Shown: piece after piece, positions 1-4,835 of the stretch | Layout of the letters: the number at the start of each line of letters is the position of its first letter | Numbering within the stretch: the first letter of the stretch is position 1 | Assembly (NCBI GenBank): GCA_030617585.1 | Contig: JAUWVD010000068.1 | Coordinates: 1-6,556, forward strand | Direction of reading: 5' to 3' | Origin: Candidatus Methanophagales archaeon | GTDB taxonomy: Archaea; Halobacteriota; Syntropharchaeia; Alkanophagales; Methanospirareceae | Length of the DNA: 6,556 nt | The notes under the pieces: model-generated | Told to the model about the DNA's origin: nothing | The model's input: the letters and a program-made list of their open reading frames with translations, nothing else | Databases searched by the model: none | Position numbers and translations under genes: made by a program

Positions 1-416
1 GTTATGTTTAACAATGTGAACGAACCCCGTCTTTTTACATCTGGTGCCTCACCGGACCAACTTACTACTGCTTCTTCGCCTACGGCTTCGTGATTTAGCA
101 TATAAATACTGCCACTTTGGAGTACTTTATCCATTATATGCCCCTCTGCACCTACCAATTCAGAATAGAAAATGAGCTTTGATGAGCCTATCTCTTTACT
201 AATGTTCGTTAAGACGATTTTTATAGAAACTTCAGTGCAGTTTTTTACCCGCTCTGTTCCTGACACCTCTTCATAATCGATATTCTTTATTTCAGATTTT
301 ACAAAAGGCGATTTTGTTAGCTCTTTCGTAGCAGCCCCGCTCACGCTCATTAGAGGCACAAAAAAAAGGGCCCCGACGACAATTGCTATCAAAATATACT
401 TATGGTAAATTTTCAA
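1..416 (-). CDS. Secreted or membrane-attached protein, N-terminal part (cut by window edge)
   Basis: This frame has an unusual TTG start and is open for 138 codons to the left edge, so the C-terminus is missing. The TTG is favoured because a strong archaeal ribosome binding site, GAAGGTGAT, ends four bases before it. The N-terminus looks like a signal peptide: MKIYHK, then a hydrophobic core at about residues 7-23 (YILIAIVVGALFFVPLM), then SVSGAA, where cleavage is likely near residue 28. The visible mature part is rich in beta-type sequence, with alternating hydrophobic residues and one Cys, and ends in a VVSWSGEAP stretch. That suggests an extracellular beta-sandwich domain, but I do not recognise a family. 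The gene begins 11 bases after the CetZ C-terminal frame, and its binding site starts inside that frame's TGA stop. It is therefore probably cotranscribed and translationally coupled with cetZ. A link to envelope or shape control is inference from position only. Confidence 0.75.
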   Translation of the reverse strand, partial: MKIYHKYILIAIVVGALFFVPLMSVSGAATKELTKSPFVKSEIKNIDYEEVSGTERVKNCTEVSIKIVLTNISKEIGSSKLIFYSELVGAEGHIMDKVLQSGSIYMLNHEAVGEEAVVSWSGEAPDVKRRGSFTLLNI

Positions 417-420
417 TGTT

Positions 421-430
421 ATCACCTTCA
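421..430 (-). promoter_or_regulatory. Ribosome binding site overlapping the cetZ stop codon
   Basis: On the minus strand, TGAAGGTGAT contains GGTGAT, the perfect complement of the archaeal 16S 3' end (AUCACC). It overlaps the TGA stop of the CetZ C-terminal frame and sits four bases before the TTG of the secreted-protein gene. It is the main evidence for that start and points to coupled translation. Confidence 0.7.
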
Positions 431-667
431 GAACAACGGTTTTATATTATCGTTAGTATCCATTAGCTCCTTATAGTCTTTCTCTTTCTCTGTTGTCACT
501 TCCTTTATGACCTCCTGTGCTTCCGCGCCAGTATCTTGTAACTCTTTTATCCGCGGAATATCAGACACGCCCGAAAAAAGAACGACTGTTGCTACGTGCT
601 GCCCCTTTACAAGTGGGAAATCTCCGCCCCTTACTTCTTTCCCCCTTTTCAGATCTTCTATTCGCAC
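428..667 (-). CDS. CetZ C-terminal segment, separated from the body of CetZ by one in-frame stop
   Basis: This 79-residue stretch is in the same reading frame as the CetZ body and follows its TAA after a single codon (AAG). It carries recognisable CetZ C-terminal features: EVRGGDFPL at about residues 11-19, VATVVLFSGVSDIPRIKELQ at 25-44 (the last strand and the helix after it), an acidic and lysine-rich tail, and a terminal PLF like the hydrophobic tail end of haloarchaeal CetZ. The nominal start is GTG, four bases after the stop, with no separate ribosome binding site before it. It could be made by stop-codon readthrough, by reinitiation after termination, or not at all if the gene is a recent nonsense pseudogene. 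A CetZ lacking this part would lose the final strands of its C-terminal domain. The motif conservation makes the identification secure; whether it is expressed is unknown. Confidence 0.75.
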   Translation of the reverse strand: MRIEDLKRGKEVRGGDFPLVKGQHVATVVLFSGVSDIPRIKELQDTGAEAQEVIKEVTTEKEKDYKELMDTNDNIKPLF

Positions 668-670
668 CTT

Positions 671-1582
671 TTAGCGTTCTATACCCTTTCTACTCAGCTC
701 CTTTGGTGGTCCCGCAGCAATTATCAACGCCTTTTCCGCTGTTGAAACATCGCATGGGATCGTTAATCGGCCTGCTATTGCTCGCCTAACCAAAGACGTA
801 ATCCTTGTAACGGAATCTAACTTTTCTACGTTTCCTTTTTTATTTCCAAAGAACTTCTTTAGAATACCTTCACTTGCTATTTCTTCTGCCGCATAGCCAA
901 TTGATGATATCCCGCCCCCTTTAAGCGTGTTAATTATCTCTGCTGCATCTACCACCATCTGCCCTACCTCATTTGCTTCTCCTGCGCCGAACAAAAGCCC
1001 GAATCGTCTCACTATCTCGTTATTTATATCTGCAAAAGCCTCTTTTACGCTCTCTCCGCCCTTCTTCCACGCATCGTTATCGAACAAGAAGAGATTATCC
1101 ACTTCGTTTACCAGAGTCACCAGACTCCTTGCAGCATTTAAGGAATACAAACTCCCTTCATCTTTCGATGGTAGAATACCGAGTCCATAAACTGGCTCCT
1201 CATATAACTTCTTCAGCCGCCTTGCTAATACAGGCGCACCACCAGAACCCGTCCCTCCACCTAAACCAGCTATTAGTAAAAAAGCATCAACCTTATACGA
1301 CCCCCGCTCATCTATTTCACTCTGAATGGTATAAAGCTCCTCCGTAGCTACCTTCGCACCTAATTCATTATCGGCCCCTATACCATGCCCTTTCGTTAGT
1401 GACTCACCTATAAGCAACCGATCTTCCATCGGTATATTCTTCAGCCCCATCAGATCAGACGTTGCCGTATTAATGGCCAATGCACGAGCAACAAAATTTT
1501 GCCCCGTTCGCTTAGCAAAATCTAAAAAAGAATCCGCTACTCTCCCACCTGCCTGCCCATAGCCTATCACAAATATCCGCAT
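671..1582 (-). CDS. cetZ: CetZ-family tubulin/FtsZ-like GTPase, body ending at a premature in-frame TAA
   Basis: CetZ proteins are archaeal tubulin-superfamily GTPases that form cytoplasmic filaments; in haloarchaea they control cell shape and motility. The nucleotide-binding half shows GYGQAGGR at residues 7-13, LAINTATSDLMGL at 35-47, the CetZ-typical TKGHGIGADNELGA at 63-76, and the tubulin signature GGGTGSG at 108-114. The catalytic T7 loop is VVDAAEIINTL at 210-220, with D212 and E215 as the acidic residues expected to act on GTP in the next subunit. RITSLVRRAIAGRLTIPC (260-277) and AGPPKELSRKGIER (290-303) belong to the C-terminal domain. The ATG is supported by GGGGAGGGGG at 1590-1599, seven bases upstream. 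Family members run to roughly 360-400 residues; this frame stops at 303, directly after KGIER, and the missing part lies in frame behind the stop (428-667). Together they would make about 384 residues. It starts 21 bases after the PRC-barrel gene, on the same strand. Confidence 0.9.
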   Translation of the reverse strand: MRIFVIGYGQAGGRVADSFLDFAKRTGQNFVARALAINTATSDLMGLKNIPMEDRLLIGESLTKGHGIGADNELGAKVATEELYTIQSEIDERGSYKVDAFLLIAGLGGGTGSGGAPVLARRLKKLYEEPVYGLGILPSKDEGSLYSLNAARSLVTLVNEVDNLFLFDNDAWKKGGESVKEAFADINNEIVRRFGLLFGAGEANEVGQMVVDAAEIINTLKGGGISSIGYAAEEIASEGILKKFFGNKKGNVEKLDSVTRITSLVRRAIAGRLTIPCDVSTAEKALIIAAGPPKELSRKGIER

Positions 1583-1589
1583 TTTATAT

Positions 1590-1599
1590 CCCCCTCCCC
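1590..1599 (-). promoter_or_regulatory. Purine-rich ribosome binding site of cetZ
   Basis: On the minus strand, GGGGAGGGGG lies seven bases before the cetZ ATG, within the 21-base gap after the PRC-barrel gene. It fixes the start codon. Confidence 0.6.
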
Positions 1600-1603
1600 T
1601 TTT

Positions 1604-2305
1604 TCATTTCTTATTGTAATTTGAATGTTTTAAACCAATATTCTTAGTATACATATTTAAACGCACATCGTTCATGGATACCTGGCTCTTTTCCAATCCC
1701 GTGCCCTTTCTGTGGTTTATTATTAATCCAGCCACATTCCCTTCATCTATATCAAAAATAATATCGCCCAGATGACCTACATAATCGCCCCCTGCGCTTA
1801 TTACCTTTCTATCTAAAATCTCTTTACCAAACAGCTTCAACGCATTCTTTTCGTTCTTTATTATTAAGCCATTGATAAAAACTCCCCTATCTCTTAGCCG
1901 TTCTACATCCGTGCCCAATAAATCGCTAACCGCTTTTAGATCTAACACTTCGCCCATATTGAGCCCAAGTCGGTCTAAGATTACATAGACCAAACACTGA
2001 GAGAACGCAAAAGGGTAATTAGTAATGAATTTACCATGCATCCTTATAATCTCTTTATCACCCGGATCAAATAGATAATCGTTAACTGCTTCCCTTACTT
2101 CCCTTGTAATTACCTCTTTTAATACCTCGCCACCAATTGCCTTTTTATTTATCCCCTTCCCCTCGCATACCTGAATCGCATATGGAACAAAATGTTCTAT
2201 GGCATCTGCTTCAACGTCCTCGAAAACGAAATTCCAGGGGAATAATCTTGATCGCAAATAAGCTATTACCTTTTCCTTCTCCTCTTTATCTTTCTTCTTC
2301 CACAT
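1604..2305 (-). CDS. PRC-barrel domain protein, possible cell-division accessory factor
   Basis: The 233-residue product has no signal peptide or membrane segment and should be cytoplasmic. Residues 1-19 are highly charged (MWKKKDKEEKEKV). Residues 20-150 look mainly helical and I do not recognise them. Residues 155-225 read as a PRC-barrel: LFGKEILDRKVISAGGDYVGHLGDI, then IFDIDEGNVAGLII, matching the usual pattern of a strand, a G-x-x-I/V-G-x-x-x-D turn, and a strand ending in a hydrophobic run. In haloarchaea, the PRC-barrel proteins CdpB1 and CdpB2 belong to the FtsZ division apparatus. Here the gene lies between a coiled-coil gene and cetZ and close to a divergent ftsZ, so a related role is a reasonable inference; orthology to CdpB is not shown. 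The ATG at 2305 is the only usable start after an upstream in-frame stop, and it lacks a good ribosome binding site, which suggests coupling to the gene 19 bases before it. Confidence 0.75.
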   Translation of the reverse strand: MWKKKDKEEKEKVIAYLRSRLFPWNFVFEDVEADAIEHFVPYAIQVCEGKGINKKAIGGEVLKEVITREVREAVNDYLFDPGDKEIIRMHGKFITNYPFAFSQCLVYVILDRLGLNMGEVLDLKAVSDLLGTDVERLRDRGVFINGLIIKNEKNALKLFGKEILDRKVISAGGDYVGHLGDIIFDIDEGNVAGLIINHRKGTGLEKSQVSMNDVRLNMYTKNIGLKHSNYNKK

Positions 2306-2324
2306 GTCCGCTTCTTTATTTGCA

Positions 2325-3221
2325 CTATCTCCTTAAAAAGTTTATTATCTTATGAATATCCAAATTTGGAGATGAAATACTTTTTCCCGTCCCTTTCCAT
2401 TCCCCCCCTCTCACTTCGACATTGCATACTCGCCACACCCATTCGCCAAAGTCCGTCACTTCATATTCGCCACTCAATTCCTTCACCATGTTATATTCCC
2501 ACTCGTCGCTCACTAAATATGCCACACCATTACTCAATTCTTTATCATAGGTGTTACTTACCAGCTCTTTATATTCCCTATCTTCCCTCTTAGAAATCTC
2601 CTTTATCTCCTTTAGCATCAGCACCTTTCCTTCTTTAATCAAAGTCCCTAAAGCAATAAAAGCATATTCATTTTGTTTCAGTAGCTTACAGCACCTATCT
2701 ATGATATTCTCCATGCCTAACATGTGCTTCGCTGTCTCTTGAATCATCATTATTACATACCCCAGGATAGTCAAAGGTGAATTTTCGTCAGTGGAATTAA
2801 CTTTTATTCCCTCCATAGAGAAGGCAGCTATTTTAAATTTGATACTTGGCTGAGGCGATCCAAAAAAGATATCGGTAATAGCCATGAAATACGCCTCCGA
2901 AATCGGTTCGTGCTCACTGTCATAAGGGAAGAAATCATCCACAAAGAGGTCGAGATTCGGGGCTAAATCCGCTGTTAGCTCTGTTATTTCCTTCTTCAAT
3001 TCCTCTAGTTTCTCAGAGGCACTGCTTCTATCTTCCTTCTCTTTCCTTAGCGTCTTCGCTTCTGCCGCTAATTGTTCCTGTAGCTTACCCCCTATCCCTT
3101 TTTCCAATAGCTTCTCTATTTCCGCTAATCTAGCTTCATCTGCTTTGTCCGCGGTTACCTCTTTCAACCGCCAGTATTCGTTAGCTATCGTATTTGCCCG
3201 CTCATTGAACTTTTCAACCAT
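2325..3221 (-). CDS. Unrecognised protein with N-terminal coiled coil, first gene of the cetZ operon
   Basis: I do not recognise a family. The ATG at 3221 gives 298 residues. It is preferred over the in-frame GTG at 3227 because GGTGG at 3229-3233 lies seven bases before the ATG but only one base before the GTG. Residues from about 28 to 86 are rich in Glu, Lys, Leu and Ala with heptad-like spacing (ARLAEIEKLLEKG, SEKLEELKKEITEL), indicating a coiled coil and probable oligomerisation. Residues 90-200 are mixed, with hydrophobic segments such as ILGYVIMMIQETAKHML that look like buried helices rather than membrane spans. The last 100 residues contain helices followed by YEVTDFGEWVWRV, loosely reminiscent of the wing of archaeal winged-helix proteins; this is weak. 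There is no signal peptide. As first gene of the operon with a PRC-barrel protein and CetZ, facing ftsZ across a shared control region, it could be a filament partner or a local regulator. Both are inference. Confidence 0.75.
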   Translation of the reverse strand: MVEKFNERANTIANEYWRLKEVTADKADEARLAEIEKLLEKGIGGKLQEQLAAEAKTLRKEKEDRSSASEKLEELKKEITELTADLAPNLDLFVDDFFPYDSEHEPISEAYFMAITDIFFGSPQPSIKFKIAAFSMEGIKVNSTDENSPLTILGYVIMMIQETAKHMLGMENIIDRCCKLLKQNEYAFIALGTLIKEGKVLMLKEIKEISKREDREYKELVSNTYDKELSNGVAYLVSDEWEYNMVKELSGEYEVTDFGEWVWRVCNVEVRGGEWKGTGKSISSPNLDIHKIINFLRR

Positions 3222-3228
3222 TTTCACT

Positions 3229-3233
3229 CCACC
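3229..3233 (-). promoter_or_regulatory. Ribosome binding site deciding the start of the coiled-coil gene
   Basis: On the minus strand, GGTGG lies seven bases before the ATG at 3221 and only one base before the GTG at 3227. Spacing favours the ATG. Confidence 0.55.
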
Positions 3234-3263
3234 AAAGATTAGTTATGGATCGTATCATCTAAT

Positions 3264-3286
3264 TTATTTAAAATTCCTCTTTATAG
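3264..3286 (-). promoter_or_regulatory. Probable TATA region of the coiled-coil/PRC/cetZ operon
   Basis: The minus strand offers two TATA-like boxes: CTATAAAG at 3279-3286, which overlaps the dyad at 3282-3310, and TTTAAATAAA at 3264-3273. With the usual archaeal spacing of about 26 bases they predict transcription starts near 3255 and 3243, giving leaders of roughly 34 or 22 bases before the ATG at 3221. I cannot tell which is used. If it is the first, a factor bound at the dyad would block it directly. Confidence 0.45.
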
Positions 3287-3310
3287 TCTTTTCTAGTCTA
3301 GAAGACTATA
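3282..3310. promoter_or_regulatory. Dyad between divergent promoters, candidate operator
   Basis: The outer arms TATAGTC (3282-3288) and GACTATA (3304-3310) enclose inner arms TTCTAG (3291-3296) and CTAGAA (3298-3303) around a single T. The only flaw is an extra TT at 3289-3290. The element lies between the ftsZ promoter and the promoter of the coiled-coil gene. It is not followed by a U-run on either strand and it sits upstream of both genes, so a DNA-binding site for a dimeric regulator fits better than a terminator. The binding protein is unknown. Confidence 0.5.
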
Positions 3311-3328
3311 TATATTATAGGATGGCAA

Positions 3329-3345
3329 CCGAAAAGTTTATATAA
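3329..3345 (+). promoter_or_regulatory. ftsZ promoter: BRE plus TATA box
   Basis: The A-rich CCGAAAAG (3329-3336) matches the position and purine character of an archaeal BRE and is followed by TTTATATA (3338-3345), a near-consensus TATA box. Usual spacing places the transcription start near 3367, giving an ftsZ leader of about 50 bases. A second AT-rich run at 3307-3318 could act as a weaker box. Confidence 0.7.
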
Positions 3346-3351
3346 CACCTC

Positions 3352-3363
3352 CTTCTTAAGAAG
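3352..3363. promoter_or_regulatory. Perfect 12-base palindrome between the ftsZ TATA box and start site
   Basis: CTTCTTAAGAAG is its own reverse complement. Allowing one unpaired C at 3351, CCT (3348-3350) and AGG (3364-3366) extend the symmetry. The element begins six bases after the TATA box and ends just before the expected start of transcription, a position where bound protein would block RNA polymerase recruitment. It is a candidate repressor operator for ftsZ; no regulator is identified. Confidence 0.45.
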
Positions 3364-3417
3364 AGGTAGTTATAAGTATGTGGGATGATAGTAGAATAGA
3401 AAAGGGGAAGGTGGGAA

Positions 3418-4518
3418 ATGATGGATAAAGTATTAGGTTATTGCTCTGAGGGGCTAAGCATGGACGAAGAAATGGAGGAGTGGTTTGGAGTGCCGCGGTT
3501 AGCAATAGTTGGCGTTGGTGGAGCGGGAAACAACTCTATGGGTAGATTAGAGGATTTGGGCGGATTAGATGGTGTTGATCGAATAGCTATAAATACTGAC
3601 AAGCTGCACCTGGATTCGATAGAATGTGAACGGAAGCTATTGATAGGGAAATCGCTCACCCGTGGATTAGGATCCGGGGGCGCTCCCGATGTAGGGCGAA
3701 AGGCCGCGGAATTAGACCGGGAAGTGTTACGGGAGTTATTCGAAGGGAAAAACTTCGTGTTCCTCACTGCCGGCATGGGCGGAGGAACAGGCACCGGGGC
3801 TGCGCCTGTTATCGCAGAAGTAGCGAAGGAAGCCGGCGCGATCGTAGTTGCGATGGTCTCGTTTCCCTTTGAAGTGGAAAGGCGAAGAAGAGACAAAGCA
3901 GCGGAGGGGATAAAGAAGTTGAGGGACTGTACCGATACGGTTATCGTGCTGGAAAACGACAAGTTGCTAAAATATGCAGGAAATCTTCCGGTAAACGAGG
4001 CGTTTAAAACCATGGATACCTTGATTGCAGACACGATACAGGGTATTGCGGAGACGATAACACAGCCTTCTCTGGTAAATCTTGACTTCGCGGACCTCAA
4101 GTCGGTAATGGAAGCAGGCGGTGTTGCAGTGATGCTTGTAGGCGAGACGTCGAAAGCGGAGAACAAATCCGAATCGGTGGTAGCAGATGCATTCAGTCAT
4201 CCCCTGTTAGATGCAGATTATAAGGGTGCAAAAGGTGCTCTTATACATGTAACTGGTGGTTCTGACCTAACGATGAAAGAGACAAATGACATTGTAGAGT
4301 TACTTACTTACGAACTGGACCAGGATGCAAATGTAATATGGGGAGCGAGGGTAAATGAGGGTTACAATGGGACGGCAAAGGTATCGGCAATAATGACCGG
4401 TGTGGAGCCGAAATGGACATTTGGCGGGGACTATACAAAGCGTGAAAATGTAATGAATCAAAAAGAAAGACCGGTGCATAAGGGGGCAATCAGCGATATT
4501 ATACCGGTTATCAGATAA
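3418..4518 (+). CDS. ftsZ: Cell division GTPase FtsZ, archaeal type
   Basis: FtsZ polymerises with GTP into the ring that organises division at mid-cell in most euryarchaea. The 366-residue product is full length for an archaeal FtsZ. It shows VGVGGAGNNS at 31-40, AINTDKLHL at 57-65, the tubulin signature GGGTGTG at 121-127 and NLDFADLKSVM at 221-231, where N221, D223 and D226 form the catalytic T7 loop. IHVTGGSDLTMKE (276-288) and NVIWGARVN (305-313) belong to the C-terminal domain. The tail ends in ISDIIPVIR, likely the docking peptide for partners such as SepF. The general look is closer to archaeal FtsZ2 than to bacterial FtsZ, but I cannot settle the subtype. The start is uncertain by one codon: GGTG at 3410-3413 is four bases from the ATG at 3418 and seven from the next ATG at 3421. 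The gene stands alone under its own promoter and is divergent from the cetZ operon. Confidence 0.95.
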   Translation: MMDKVLGYCSEGLSMDEEMEEWFGVPRLAIVGVGGAGNNSMGRLEDLGGLDGVDRIAINTDKLHLDSIECERKLLIGKSLTRGLGSGGAPDVGRKAAELDREVLRELFEGKNFVFLTAGMGGGTGTGAAPVIAEVAKEAGAIVVAMVSFPFEVERRRRDKAAEGIKKLRDCTDTVIVLENDKLLKYAGNLPVNEAFKTMDTLIADTIQGIAETITQPSLVNLDFADLKSVMEAGGVAVMLVGETSKAENKSESVVADAFSHPLLDADYKGAKGALIHVTGGSDLTMKETNDIVELLTYELDQDANVIWGARVNEGYNGTAKVSAIMTGVEPKWTFGGDYTKRENVMNQKERPVHKGAISDIIPVIR

Positions 4519-4540
4519 CGGGTGCGGGATATTTGCTTAC

Positions 4541-4548
4541 TTTATTTA
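4541..4548 (+). promoter_or_regulatory. Probable TATA box of the RNase P RNA gene
   Basis: TTTATTTA lies about 27 bases before the predicted 5' end of the RNA, the normal archaeal spacing, within the gap after the ftsZ stop. A clear BRE is not visible. The same T-rich run may also terminate ftsZ transcription. Confidence 0.45.
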
Positions 4549-4571
4549 CATAGATAATATAAATCTCTGTC

Positions 4572-4835
4572 TAAGGAGAGAGGAAGGGCGGCTGCCGGCC
4601 TTCGTTCGTAGAAGGCTGAGGAAAGTCCCCCCACCATAAGAACACGAATGCCGAGAGGGCATAAGGCGAGAGTCTTGGCTCTGGTATAGAAACGGTACCG
4701 TACCATACTAATGTGATGATTCCGTAAGGATGAAGTCGTATGGTTGCGGATGGAATCGACCAACCTCGTGGGTGCAAGCCAAAATAGGGCGCAAAGATAA
4801 ATGCCGCGGAAACAGAAGGGGGCTTACTCTCCTCA
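4572..4835 (+). ncRNA. rnpB: RNase P RNA, catalytic subunit for tRNA 5' maturation
   Basis: RNase P RNA with its protein subunits removes 5' leaders from pre-tRNA. P1 is AGGAGAG (4574-4580) with CTCTCCT (4827-4833); P2 is GCGGC (4588-4592) with GCCGC (4803-4807); P3 is GCCTTC (4598-4603) with GAAGGC (4611-4616). The conserved core GAGGAAAGTCCCCC (4618-4631) pairs with GGGGGCT (4818-4824) to form P4, leaving the diagnostic bulged U at 4626; ACAGAA precedes the 3' strand. P5 is CACC (4632-4635) with GGTG (4771-4774), and P7 is CACGA (4643-4647) with TCGTG (4766-4770). The specificity domain has hairpins P8 (4648-4662) and P9 (4669-4682), the conserved TAGAAACGG at 4688-4695, P10/P11 (ACCATAC 4702-4708 with GTATGGT 4738-4744) and P12 with a GTAA loop. 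AGCCAAAATAGG (4777-4788) and AGATAAATG (4795-4803) are joined by only GCGCAA, so P15-P18 appear absent. Exact ends are inferred from P1. Confidence 0.93.

Noticed and set aside
662..680. Pyrrolysine or selenocysteine recoding at the cetZ stop
   Set aside because: The codon is TAA, whereas pyrrolysine uses TAG and selenocysteine uses TGA. I also see no supporting RNA structure.
517..1347. Plus-strand open frames at 517-789, 927-1190 and 973-1347
   Set aside because: They lie opposite the cetZ body and tail, have biased Ser/Leu/Pro composition and no family motifs, while the minus strand carries unmistakable CetZ motifs.
2700..2790. Transmembrane helix in the coiled-coil protein (ILGYVIMMIQETAKHML)
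   Set aside because: The hydrophobic run is too short and is broken by Gln, Glu, Lys and His; it is better explained as a buried amphipathic helix.
3282..3310. Dyad as an intrinsic terminator
   Set aside because: It is upstream of both divergent genes, has no T-run after it on either strand, and no gene ends nearby.
3438..4166. 242-residue minus-strand frame opposite ftsZ
   Set aside because: It is a reverse-complement shadow of FtsZ. The composition is Ser/Pro/Thr-rich with no domain, and the plus strand has all FtsZ signature motifs.
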